A DNA stretch of 10,200 nucleotides from DATGHS01 sp035307785. GTDB taxonomy: Bacteria; Planctomycetota; Planctomycetia; Gemmatales; Gemmataceae. A program made the translations under genes and the position numbers. Where the stretch lies: assembly GCA_035307785.1 (NCBI GenBank), contig DATGHS010000083.1, positions 1 through 10,200 on the forward strand, given 5' to 3'. Below the pieces are notes generated by a model. It worked only from the letters and a program-made list of their open reading frames with translations. It did no database searches and was not told the DNA's origin. Shown here one piece after another: positions 1 through 8,325 of this stretch. Numbering within the stretch: the stretch's first letter is position 1; the number at the start of each line of letters is the position of its first letter.

Positions 1-1
1 C

Positions 2-217
2 GAAGCACGTTGCAAGCTCCTCGACCTGGCCGCGATTTTGGATCGCATTCAACGTGGCACCGAGGATTTGGAAATCCCAAACGATCCAAGGCTGGCCAAA
101 TTCCGCCAGGCGCTGGCTATTTTGAGTGCGGATGAAGCCGACCGCGCGGGGCAGATTCAGAAGATTTTCTCGCTTGAATACGACGCCGCCTGGAAGCGGC
201 CGAAGCCGAGGTTTTGA
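2..217 (+). CDS. C-terminal fragment of an unrecognised protein
   Basis: The frame starting at base 2 is open from the window edge to a TGA at 215-217, giving 71 residues of a protein whose start lies outside. The visible part is charged and predicted helical. It begins EARCKLLDLAAILDRIQRG, continues with a second helix-like stretch around LAKFRQALAILSADEADRAG, and ends in a basic, proline-containing tail (KRPKPRF). No catalytic motif, signal or membrane segment is visible. I do not recognise the family. The next gene is EboB-like, and in ebo clusters eboA precedes eboB, so an EboA-like protein is a guess worth testing. However, a repeat-filled gap of about 165 nt separates the two genes, which argues against tight co-translation. 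Codon use (G/C at third positions) resembles the neighbours, which supports real coding. Confidence 0.6.
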   Translation, partial: EARCKLLDLAAILDRIQRGTEDLEIPNDPRLAKFRQALAILSADEADRAGQIQKIFSLEYDAAWKRPKPRF

Positions 218-233
218 AACGCCTAAAGGAGTT

Positions 234-331
234 AACCACGGATAACACTGATAAGAAATGATGATGTAACTCAATACCGAATGTTCGTATTTGCTGCTTT
301 TTTATCCGTGTTATCCTTGTAATCAGTGGTT
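234..331. repeat. Inverted repeat built of 9-nt CACGGATAA units
   Basis: The left arm (234-254) reads as CACGGATAA followed by CACTGATAA after an AAC lead. The right arm (303-331), read on the minus strand, starts AACCAC and runs CACTGATTA, CAAGGATAA, CACGGATAA, three consecutive 9-nt units. The arms pair over about 21 nt with four or five mismatches around a central stretch of about 48 nt. The element fills the gap between the partial gene and the TatD-like gene, and its right end overlaps a GTG at 326 that could be mistaken for that gene's start. A longer relative lies at 9838-9950. It could fold as an RNA hairpin and act in termination or mRNA processing, but no function is shown. Confidence 0.75.
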
Positions 332-382
332 TGTCTTAGAATTCGGCGGTTCGCCAAAAACGGCAAACTGGAGGTTTTCCTC

Positions 383-1264
383 ATGCAATACATCGACCCG
401 CACATTCACATGATCTCGCGTGTGACCGACGATTACCACCGCATGGCGCAGTGCGGTTGCGTAGCCATCTCCGAGCCGGCATTCTGGGCCGGGTTCGATC
501 GTGGCTGCGCTGCTGCCTTTCACGATTACTTCCGCCATCTGACCGAATACGAGCCGAAGCGGGCGGCGCAATTCCACATTCGCCATTACTGCTGGCTCTG
601 CATCAATGCCAAGGAAGCCGAAAACGTCAGCCTGTCGCGTGAAGTGATCGCGCTCATTCCCGAATTCCTGAAGAAGCCGAATGTGCTCGGCATCGGCGAA
701 ATCGGCCTGAATAAAAACACGGCCAACGAAGCGACGATCTTCCAGGAGCACGTCGATCTGGCGATGAAGACAAGTGAACTGATCCTCATCCACACGCCGC
801 ATCTGGAAGACAAATACAAGGGCACGCGCATGATCATCGACATGCTGCAAAACGACCCGCGTGTGAAACCCGAGCGCGTGCTGATCGATCACGTGGAAGA
901 GCACACGGTCCGGCTCGCCCAAGAAGGCGGCTTCTGGTGCGCGATGACCCTGTATCCCACTACGAAATGCACGCCGGCCCGCGCGGTGGACATCATCGAG
1001 ATGTATGGCAGCGACCGCATTATGGTGAATTCTGCCGGGGACTGGGGTAAATCCGATCCACTGGCCGTACCGGAGTTCGTGCTGGAAATGAAACGCCGCG
1101 GTCATCCGGAGAGCTTGATTCGAAAGATTGTCTACGAGAATCCGCTCGCATTCTGGCGGCAAGCGAATAACTGGAAGAAATGGCCCGCGGAGAAAACAAA
1201 AGTGGAACAGAACGGTGCGCCCAAGAAAAACCAATTGGTTGCAAGCAACGAGCGAAAAAAGTAA
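383..1264 (+). CDS. TatD-like metal-dependent hydrolase, EboB type
   Basis: A 293-aa protein of the amidohydrolase/TatD TIM-barrel family, expected in the cytoplasm because no signal peptide is visible. The metal-ligand set is recognisable: H7 and H9 in the first strand (DPHIH), E106 in GIGEIG, H137 in LIHTPH, H170 in LIDH and D220 in SAGDWG. From memory, the start (IDPHIHM-SR-TDDY), the HYC block (68-70), the GFW-A-T-YP-TK block (183-195) and SAGDWG-SDPLAVP (217-230) match the EboB subgroup encoded in ebo gene clusters better than DNase-type TatD. EboB's substrate is unknown. The start at 383 is chosen because GGAGG lies at 370-374, eight bases upstream, and the protein then begins directly at the HxH strand. 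An in-frame GTG at 326 would add 19 unlike residues from repeat DNA. The tail after residue 264 is lysine-rich and probably disordered. The next gene follows 34 nt downstream. UbiA-type EboC is not next door, so this may be a stand-alone paralogue or the edge of a cluster lying to the left. Confidence 0.87.
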   Translation: MQYIDPHIHMISRVTDDYHRMAQCGCVAISEPAFWAGFDRGCAAAFHDYFRHLTEYEPKRAAQFHIRHYCWLCINAKEAENVSLSREVIALIPEFLKKPNVLGIGEIGLNKNTANEATIFQEHVDLAMKTSELILIHTPHLEDKYKGTRMIIDMLQNDPRVKPERVLIDHVEEHTVRLAQEGGFWCAMTLYPTTKCTPARAVDIIEMYGSDRIMVNSAGDWGKSDPLAVPEFVLEMKRRGHPESLIRKIVYENPLAFWRQANNWKKWPAEKTKVEQNGAPKKNQLVASNERKK

Positions 1265-1298
1265 GATTGCAATAGTACCCCCTTAGCTGCACAAGCGC

Positions 1299-1778
1299 AT
1301 GCAACCATTCCTCCTGGAAGTGACGTTGATTGTGACCGGCGGCCCGGTTTACCGGCTGGTCGGCAACCTGGAATTAATGGTTTGGCTTCAGGCGAGTAAT
1401 ATTGCCCCATCCGGAGGCGAGGCTGCCGGTCTCGTGGTTCGCTACGAGCCGAAGGACAAATCGATTTCAAGTCGAACGGTGCCAGTTTCTTTTGCCGCTG
1501 CGCAGAACGTTGCCAAGCAGCTTTGCGAACTTGGCTTGCCTGGCCGTACGCCCCAAGTGGAAGGGGTCGTCGATACGTCCGACAAATGGTGCAATATTTC
1601 GCTGCACGTCAGGGAACTGGAGCGCGACGGGAATTTCACGCTCTGTCTCGCGCATTCAGGCTACGAAGGTGACGATGCAGAGCGGTTCGAACAACTTTTG
1701 CAAGCGATCCTATTGGCGGTAGGTCTCGATCCCAAGCAGTTCCGACTCTTGCTCTACGTCAATCAATCGAACGTTTGA
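1299..1778 (+). CDS. Unrecognised 159-aa protein coupled to tsaD
   Basis: I do not recognise this protein. It has no signal peptide or membrane helix and looks alpha/beta. Strand-like hydrophobic stretches occupy the N-terminal part (LLEVTLIVTG, AAGLVVRYEP), a helix follows near 66-79, and a beta hairpin appears near 97-119 (CNISLHVREL, GNFTLCLAHSG). A helix then covers about 126-141 before the end, RLLLYVNQSNV. Cysteines at 76, 98 and 115 show no metal-site spacing. The ATG at 1299 has no clear ribosome-binding sequence. An in-frame ATG at 1377 has a GGAA only three bases away, so the start is uncertain. The stop overlaps a TTG in the tsaD frame and lies two bases before the tsaD ATG, which indicates translational coupling and a shared transcript. 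Such tight linkage hints at a role connected with translation or housekeeping, but this is inference only. Confidence 0.72.
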   Translation: MQPFLLEVTLIVTGGPVYRLVGNLELMVWLQASNIAPSGGEAAGLVVRYEPKDKSISSRTVPVSFAAAQNVAKQLCELGLPGRTPQVEGVVDTSDKWCNISLHVRELERDGNFTLCLAHSGYEGDDAERFEQLLQAILLAVGLDPKQFRLLLYVNQSNV

Positions 1779-1780
1779 CC

Positions 1781-2797
1781 ATGCACTTCTTGGCTCTCGA
1801 ATCGAGTTGCGACGAAACTGGCGCGGCCGTCTTTACCGACGAGCCGCAAATCCTTTCCAACGTCATCGCGTCGCAAACGGACCTACACCAGCGCTACGGC
1901 GGCGTCGTGCCGGAAATAGCGGCTCGCGCCCATCTGCAACGATCGCTGACGGTGATTGACGAGGCCCTGCGCAAGGCCGGCGTTTTTCTTTCCCAAATTG
2001 GTTGCATCGCGGTTCACAATACGCCGGGCCTGGTCGGCGCCTTGTTGGTTGGTGTGAGTGCCGCCAAAATGCTGGCCGTCACACTCGAGATCCCGCTGAT
2101 TGCAGTCAATCATGTCGAGGGCCATATTTACGCTGCTCGCATCGCCGCCGAAAGAGACATTTTTCCGTGCGTGGGCCTCGTCGTCAGCGGCGGACACACG
2201 GTGCTCTTCCATTGCCGTGAAGCGCTGCATTTCGATCTCCTTGGCTGCACCCGCGATGATGCGGCAGGCGAAGCGTTCGACAAAGTGGCCCAGATTCTCG
2301 GCCTCGGCTTTCCCGGCGGACCGGCAGTCGATCGCGAAGCCGCCCGTGGCAATCCGCGAACCTTCCATTTCCCTCGTACGCTATTCGATGAAAACAATCT
2401 CGATTTCAGTTTTAGTGGCTTGAAAACAGCCGTACTGTACACGGTCCATGGACAAGATAAATCGAAGCCACGGGAATTGCCCACTGGTCAAGCGCGGGCT
2501 GATCTGGCCGCGAGTTTCCAGCAAACGGTGGTGGATGTGCTCGTGGAAAAATCTCGCCGAGCGCTGAAGCAGACGGGCCTGAAGCGCCTGGCGGTTGGCG
2601 GCGGCGTCGCCGCCAATCGCCAACTGCGCGCCGAACTTCAGACCATGGTCAATAAGATAAGTGGTGAGCTGTTCATTCCGTCGATGGATCTTTGCACCGA
2701 TAACGCGGCGATGGCAGCCCTAGCCGTAGAAAAATGGAAGCGCCGAGACTTTGCGCCGCTAGACCTCGATGCTGAACCGAGTCTGGCATTTTCTTGA
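1781..2797 (+). CDS. tsaD: tRNA N6-adenosine threonylcarbamoyltransferase TsaD
   Basis: TsaD transfers the threonylcarbamoyl group from threonylcarbamoyl-AMP to A37 of ANN-decoding tRNAs, working with TsaB and TsaE in the cytoplasm. The 338-aa length is normal. The full family signature is present: ALESSCDET at 5-13, the metal-binding NHVEGH (H111, H115), VSGGHT at 135-140, GEAFDKVA with GLGFPGGPAVD at 163-184, FSGLKTAV at 211-218, GGGVAANRQLR at 273-283, and CTDNAAM with metal ligand D307. One departure is seen in the phosphate-loop segment, VHNTPGLVGALLVG, where most homologues have a glycine before the proline (GPGL); planctomycete proteins often vary here. The ATG at 1781 is preferred over the TTG at 1775, which overlaps the upstream stop, because it gives the usual N-terminus. 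The thioredoxin-like gene follows 31 nt after the stop, probably on the same mRNA. Confidence 0.96.
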   Translation: MHFLALESSCDETGAAVFTDEPQILSNVIASQTDLHQRYGGVVPEIAARAHLQRSLTVIDEALRKAGVFLSQIGCIAVHNTPGLVGALLVGVSAAKMLAVTLEIPLIAVNHVEGHIYAARIAAERDIFPCVGLVVSGGHTVLFHCREALHFDLLGCTRDDAAGEAFDKVAQILGLGFPGGPAVDREAARGNPRTFHFPRTLFDENNLDFSFSGLKTAVLYTVHGQDKSKPRELPTGQARADLAASFQQTVVDVLVEKSRRALKQTGLKRLAVGGGVAANRQLRAELQTMVNKISGELFIPSMDLCTDNAAMAALAVEKWKRRDFAPLDLDAEPSLAFS

Positions 2798-2828
2798 ACG
2801 CCGCTCGCGCCATGCAAGGAGCATTCAC

Positions 2829-3389
2829 ATGCTGATCTTCGATAAGTGGCCCGCGGCACTTCGCTATGGTGAGTTCTTGGCGAAATACGGGTCGCCGGAC
2901 CATCAGGCGCGCTGGCAGCAAACGTTATCGCAAATCCAGTTGAATCCACGGCAGCGCGAACTGTTGCAGGCATTTCGCCGCGAGATGAAGGTCCTCTGCC
3001 TAGCCGGCGCCTGGTGTGGCGACTGCAGCGGGCAATGCCCGATCTTCGAGCGCTTCCAGGAGGTGACGCCGACGATTCAAGTGCGCTATCTGGACCGCGA
3101 CGATCATGCCGACGCGCAGCGCGAGTTACAGATCAACGGCGGCAACCGCGTGCCGGTGTTGGTGTTCTTTAGCGAAGACGGCTTCCAGGTGGCCCGCTAT
3201 GGCGAACGGACGTTGAGCAAGTACCGGGCTATGATGCAAGCTATCTCCGGAGCGAATATGCCTTCCGAAATCGCTACGAAAAGTGAGTCATTGCTGGATC
3301 AAGTCGTGCAGGATTGGCTCAACGAATTCGAGCGCGCGCAATGGATTTTGCGCTTGTCACCGAGATTGCGGCAAGTGCACGGGGACTAA
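2829..3389 (+). CDS. Thioredoxin-fold family protein with WCGDC motif
   Basis: A 186-aa cytoplasmic thioredoxin-like protein without signal peptide or membrane anchor. A helical N-terminal extension of about 50 residues precedes the thioredoxin fold. The first strand, KVLCLAGAWCGDC, carries the CxxC pair C63/C66, and a further cysteine lies at C70 (SGQCP). The strand IQVRYLDRD (83-91) and the cis-proline block NRVPVLVFF (P109) follow, and a C-terminal helix covers about 151-175. The CGDC active site differs from the classical CGPC and resembles the thioredoxin-family subgroup recalled from planctomycetes. The start at 2829 is chosen because AAGGAG lies at 2816-2821, seven bases upstream; an open frame reaching back into tsaD at 2769 would add 20 arginine-rich residues. 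The redox partner is unknown. A disulfide reductase or bacillithiol/thiol-maintenance role is possible. It is the last gene of the + strand group and is followed by a convergent hairpin. Confidence 0.85.
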   Translation: MLIFDKWPAALRYGEFLAKYGSPDHQARWQQTLSQIQLNPRQRELLQAFRREMKVLCLAGAWCGDCSGQCPIFERFQEVTPTIQVRYLDRDDHADAQRELQINGGNRVPVLVFFSEDGFQVARYGERTLSKYRAMMQAISGANMPSEIATKSESLLDQVVQDWLNEFERAQWILRLSPRLRQVHGD

Positions 3390-3397
3390 CCCAATCG

Positions 3398-3472
3398 CCA
3401 CTTGCGGCTTAGCGTTCGCGCTTAAATAACAAAGGGCACGATTTTTGGCGGCGAGCGCGAAGCCGCAAGCGG
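3398..3472. repeat. REP-like palindrome between convergent genes
   Basis: The left arm begins CTTGCGGCTTAGC at 3401. The right arm (3452-3472), read on the minus strand, gives CCGCTTGCGGCTTCGCGCT, pairing with the left arm except for a six-base insertion (AGCGTT) on the left. The loop is about 30 nt. The element starts nine bases after the thioredoxin-gene stop and ends seven bases before the DUF1501-gene stop, so it fills the convergent spacer. The stable GC-rich stem could serve as a two-way transcription barrier or mRNA 3' stabiliser, although no clean run of T follows either arm. Thirteen bases of the core are identical to the intragenic element at 6386-6432. Confidence 0.75.
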
Positions 3473-3478
3473 CCGCTG

Positions 3479-4948
3479 TCACGCGAGCATCTTCGGGACC
3501 ACTTTTCCTGCAACATCCGTCAATCGGAAATCCCGTCCTTGGAACCGATACGTCAGCTTCGTGTGCTCCAAGCCAAACAGGTGCAGGATCGTCGCATGCA
3601 GATCATTGACATGAATCGGATCTTCGACGATGTTCCAGCCAATCTCATCGGTCTTGCCGATGATTTGGCCGCCCTTCACGCCGCCGCCGGCCAGCCAGAG
3701 CGTGAAGGCGAACGGGTGATGATCACGGCCCGTAACTGTGGCGGTACCGGCACGGTTCTCGCCCAGCGGCGTGCGCCCAAATTCCGATAGCCAGAGCACC
3801 ATCGTCGAATCGAGCAAGCCGCGCCGTTTCAGGTCTTTCAGCAGTGCGGCAATAGGCTGGTCGGCCATCTGGCAATTGAAGCGAAGCTCCGGTTCCAGGT
3901 TGCTATGGTGGTCCCAGGACGCGTGAAAGATGTTCACGAAGCGCACGCCACGCTCAATGAGCCGGCGAGCCAGCAAGCAATTCGTGGCAAATGAATGAAA
4001 CACTCCTTTGCCGGCGCCCCGGCCGATGCCACCGCCGGCCGGTTCGGGTCGTTCCAGGCCATATTCCTCCAGCGTCTTCTTCGATTCGCCGCTCACGTCG
4101 AGCAATTCCGGCGCGGCCGACTGCATACGAAAGGCGAGTTCATAGGCCGAAATGCGACTATCAATCTCAGGGTCTCCGCTCTGCTCTTGGCGTATGCCAT
4201 TCAGGTCGCGGAGCGCCTCGATGGTCTTGCCCTGCATTTGCGAAGTCAGGCCGGCTGGGTTATTCAGGTTCAGCACCGGCTCACCCTGGTTGCGGAACAG
4301 CACGCCCGCATAGGTCGTGGGCAGAAAACCGCTTGACCAGTTCGACGTGCCGCCGCTCGTGCCTCGGCCGGAATTGAGCACCACGTAGCCGGGCAGGTCC
4401 TTCGATTCGCTGCCGAGCCCGTAGTTGATCCAGGCCCCCATTGACGGCCGGCCGAACATCGTGCTGCCCGTGTTCATCAGCAACTGGCCAGGGTGATGGT
4501 TGAACGCGTCGGTGTGCATAGAGCGCACCATGCAGATCTCGTCGGCACACGTTCCCAGGTGCGGCAGGAAGTCGGAGAAGTCCATGCCGCACTGGCCGTA
4601 TTGTTTGAACTTGCGCGGGCAGCCGAGCACGACGGCGCCTTCTTTCTGAATAAATGCGAAGCGTACGTTCTTCGTGAGTGATTCCGGCAACTTCTGCCCG
4701 GCCAATTCGTTGAGCTTGGACTTCGGGTCGAACAAGTCCATCTGGCTCGGGCCGCCTTCGAGATAGATGCAGATGCAATTCTTCGCCTTCGGCAGGAAAT
4801 GCCCGGCCCTCGGCGTGAGCGGATTAATGGCTTCTTTCGCCAGCAAATCATCCTGCCGCAACATTTCGGCCAATGCGAGATAGCCAATGCCGCCTGCGGT
4901 GGAGGTGAGGAACCGGCGGCGGGAGAGTTGCAAGTGGTTTGAGAGCAT
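3479..4948 (-). CDS. DUF1501 family protein, Tat-exported
   Basis: A 489-aa DUF1501 protein, a planctomycete-rich family belonging to the alkaline-phosphatase/sulfatase superfamily; its reaction is not established. The N-terminus carries a twin-arginine signal, SRRRFLTSTAGGIGYLAL (S9, R10-R12, F13), so folded export to the periplasm is expected. Family landmarks, from N- to C-terminus: CIYLEGGPSQMDLFDPK, the MHTDAFNHHPGQLLMNTG block, NIFHASWDHHSN, LSEFGRTPLGE, GRDHHPFAFTLWLAGGGVKGG, and DPIHVNDLHATILHLFGLEH with YRFQGRDFRLTD at the end. The aspartate and histidine-rich blocks are the likely metal sites. The ATG at 4948 is chosen because it puts the arginine pair near the N-terminus, but its ribosome site is poor (GTGAG), which implies coupling to Uma2 termination eight bases upstream. 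The frame is also open upstream to an ATG at 4999, overlapping the Uma2 3' end. It usually partners a DUF1549/DUF1553 protein, here two genes upstream. Confidence 0.93.
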   Translation of the reverse strand: MLSNHLQLSRRRFLTSTAGGIGYLALAEMLRQDDLLAKEAINPLTPRAGHFLPKAKNCICIYLEGGPSQMDLFDPKSKLNELAGQKLPESLTKNVRFAFIQKEGAVVLGCPRKFKQYGQCGMDFSDFLPHLGTCADEICMVRSMHTDAFNHHPGQLLMNTGSTMFGRPSMGAWINYGLGSESKDLPGYVVLNSGRGTSGGTSNWSSGFLPTTYAGVLFRNQGEPVLNLNNPAGLTSQMQGKTIEALRDLNGIRQEQSGDPEIDSRISAYELAFRMQSAAPELLDVSGESKKTLEEYGLERPEPAGGGIGRGAGKGVFHSFATNCLLARRLIERGVRFVNIFHASWDHHSNLEPELRFNCQMADQPIAALLKDLKRRGLLDSTMVLWLSEFGRTPLGENRAGTATVTGRDHHPFAFTLWLAGGGVKGGQIIGKTDEIGWNIVEDPIHVNDLHATILHLFGLEHTKLTYRFQGRDFRLTDVAGKVVPKMLA

Positions 4949-4980
4949 AACAAATCTCACTTTTTTTTGCGGCGGTTCCT
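4932..4980 (-). promoter_or_regulatory. Candidate -1 frameshift or coupling site at Uma2/DUF1501 junction
   Basis: On the minus strand the Uma2 frame ends AAA AAA AAG TGA. This contains the heptamer A-AAA-AAG (4966-4960), the slippery site used by E. coli dnaX. An AGGA (4980-4977) lies exactly 10 nt upstream of the heptamer, as the stimulatory Shine-Dalgarno-like element does in dnaX. A -1 slip bypasses the TGA and reads GTG AGA TTT GTT ATG, that is, straight into the DUF1501 frame. A hairpin can form at 4962-4932 (AAGTG with CACTT, TTTG with CAAA, the DUF1501 ATG in its loop). It overlaps the heptamer without a spacer, so it is a poor classical stimulator and might instead modulate initiation. 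The simpler reading is a lysine-rich Uma2 tail with reinitiation at the nearby ATG. Confidence 0.3.
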
Positions 4981-5649
4981 TTTTTGTTGGCGAACCCATT
5001 GGCGGAACTCTCGGTTCGCGGTCAAATTGTCCACATTCGGATTAGGTTGTAAGAATTGGACAAGTTCAGCAATCGGAATTATTGAAAAGGTCGGACTCTT
5101 TGTTACCTTCTTGTACGAGCCATTAGCTTGAAGCAGGCACACGTGAATCTCTTTACCGTCGAAGCGCCACACCTCGAGTATTTTGTAGCTTGCGAAGAGC
5201 TGCATTCGATTAAGGGCACTGCGCGTGACTTCGATCTCAACCGTCAGATCCGGCGGAGGGTCCCGTTCAGGATTGTAGCTTCGTCTACCTCGCATCTGCT
5301 TTTCGTGCTGAATCCAATAGCATTGGTCCGGTTCGAAACCGGCTTCGAGTTCCTTTTTCTGAAATGTCATGCTTCCTGCGGCAATGTAAGGAATTTCGCA
5401 CTCTTCGCAGATAAAATGAATCAGCATTCCAAAGATGTACTTGAAAAAATCGTGTTCAAACGAAGTGACCATGAACTCCAAGCTCCCGTGGTCATACGTT
5501 AAACGAAGTCGGGGACGTTCGGGCAAAGCATTTCCAATCGCAATGTATTGGTCCCAGGAAACGTCGTGCAACAGCATTTGTTGATTCTTCGCATGCCGAC
5601 GCCTCGCTTTTTCTGACGAGCGTGGCATTTCCATCAAGGCGGTTGCCAT
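4957..5649 (-). CDS. Uma2 family (DUF820) putative endonuclease
   Basis: A 230-aa protein of the Uma2/DUF820 family, which has a PD-(D/E)xK nuclease fold, is strongly expanded in cyanobacteria and planctomycetes, and whose biological role is unclear. Visible landmarks are LTYDHGSLEFM with the S-x-EH element (S63, E65, H66), the GFEPDQCYW strand with candidate active-site D108, and PPDLTVEIEVTRSALNR carrying E138/E140. The helix YKILEVWRFDG follows. No signal peptide is seen, so it should stay in the cytoplasm, unlike both operon partners. The last 20 residues are very basic (QQKRNRRKKK), plausible for nucleic-acid binding. The start at 5649 has GGGAG at 5660-5656, six bases upstream, inside the end of the DUF1553 gene, with only three bases between stop and start. 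The DUF1501 start lies eight bases after its stop. Finding it between the usually adjacent DUF1553 and DUF1501 genes is unusual. Confidence 0.87.
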   Translation of the reverse strand: MATALMEMPRSSEKARRRHAKNQQMLLHDVSWDQYIAIGNALPERPRLRLTYDHGSLEFMVTSFEHDFFKYIFGMLIHFICEECEIPYIAAGSMTFQKKELEAGFEPDQCYWIQHEKQMRGRRSYNPERDPPPDLTVEIEVTRSALNRMQLFASYKILEVWRFDGKEIHVCLLQANGSYKKVTKSPTFSIIPIAELVQFLQPNPNVDNLTANREFRQWVRQQKRNRRKKK

Positions 5650-5652
5650 GAC

Positions 5653-7836
<2,184 letters not shown>

Positions 7837-7886
7837 GACACGATCCGGGGAGTCGGTAAGGGGAAAAGCAGTATAAGCAGGGAATG

Positions 7887-7901
7887 ATCTCCAAAGGAGA
7901 T
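7887..7901. promoter_or_regulatory. Perfect dyad ATCTCC-AAA-GGAGAT, possible operator
   Basis: Two perfect six-base arms flank a three-base centre. The dyad lies 12-26 bases upstream of the TATACT that could be the -10 box of the minus-strand DUF1553 operon, where a -35 region would be expected. This is a typical place for a repressor or activator site. No known regulator consensus is recognised, and a 15-bp dyad can arise by chance. Confidence 0.25.
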
Positions 7902-7998
7902 GCTAAACCGCAGATGGCAAGCGGGCAAGGAGAAAACGAGCTTCCAATGGGTGTATGCAGATTCTCTGGTTAAATGGGAGCGGCTCAGTAGAAGCATT

Positions 7999-8058
7999 TC
8001 GTTTCCATTTCACGGAAAGACAGTCACCCCCCGTGAAACGAAACGACTTTTCGTGAAA
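7999..8058. promoter_or_regulatory. Cluster of TTTCACG/CGTGAAA dyads
   Basis: The arms 7999-8015 and 8031-8046 pair over 15 bases (TCGTTTC with GAAACGA, TTTCACGG with CCGTGAAA) around a 15-nt loop. A further TTTCGTGAAA at 8049-8058 repeats the CGTGAAA half-site, and a perfect eight-base palindrome TTCCGGAA lies nearby at 8088-8095. Repeated half-sites of this kind in a divergent spacer suggest binding sites for a transcription factor, or a structured leader. It lies about 270 nt from the downstream start codon, far for a simple promoter operator. Confidence 0.35.
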
Positions 8059-8325
8059 TCAAATGCATTTTTCAATGACTTTCCACTTTCCGGAACGTAC
8101 ACTGCGATACACAGACGGCACCCCATCATCAGCAACATTTGGACTTCCTAATGATTGCGCGCCAAACAACATTGGCTCGCTGAGCCGCCGGAGATCCGGA
8201 CCTCTCCCAGAGACTTTGATTGCTTCGACGCCCTTCGAAGATGTATTCCCGCATCTACTCGTTTCCCGTCTGCCGGCTTACCATAGCTCGAAATCCCGCC
8301 GTCGCTCATTTTCGAGGACTCTGCC

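Larger units (their letters stand above)
7837..8325. other. Divergent intergenic spacer with small dyads
   Basis: The 489 bases between the DUF1553 gene (-) and the isochorismatase-ThuA gene (+) hold no convincing gene. They should contain promoters for both directions. On the minus strand a TATACT (7875-7870) 33 nt before the DUF1553 ATG resembles a -10 box, but no good -35 box is found at the right distance. A 15-bp dyad and a cluster of TTTC/GAAA dyads are listed separately. A short open frame at 7900-8151 has AAGGAG directly abutting its ATG and no recognisable protein features. No promoter could be assigned for the + strand gene. Confidence 0.6.

Noticed and set aside
326..382. GTG start 57 bases upstream of the TatD-like gene's ATG
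   Set aside because: It lies in the repeat arm, has no ribosome site, and adds residues absent from the family; the ATG at 383 has GGAGG at good spacing.
323..1234. Minus-strand open frame of 303 codons opposite the TatD-like gene
   Set aside because: It lies wholly antisense to a gene with clear catalytic motifs, its product is histidine/arginine-rich with no family pattern, and long antisense frames are expected from third-position GC bias.
2769..2828. Upstream start of the thioredoxin-like gene overlapping tsaD
   Set aside because: The added 20 residues are arginine-rich and unlike the family, and the internal ATG at 2829 has a strong AAGGAG seven bases upstream.
7870..7898. TATACT as the -10 box of the DUF1553 operon promoter
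   Set aside because: The hexamer fits and is well placed, but the bases 17 nt upstream (TCCTTT) do not resemble a -35 box, so it is mentioned only in the spacer entry.
7900..8151. Small plus-strand open frame of 83 codons in the divergent spacer
   Set aside because: Its AAGGAG abuts the ATG with no spacer and is half of a dyad, and the product shows no domain or conserved-looking pattern.
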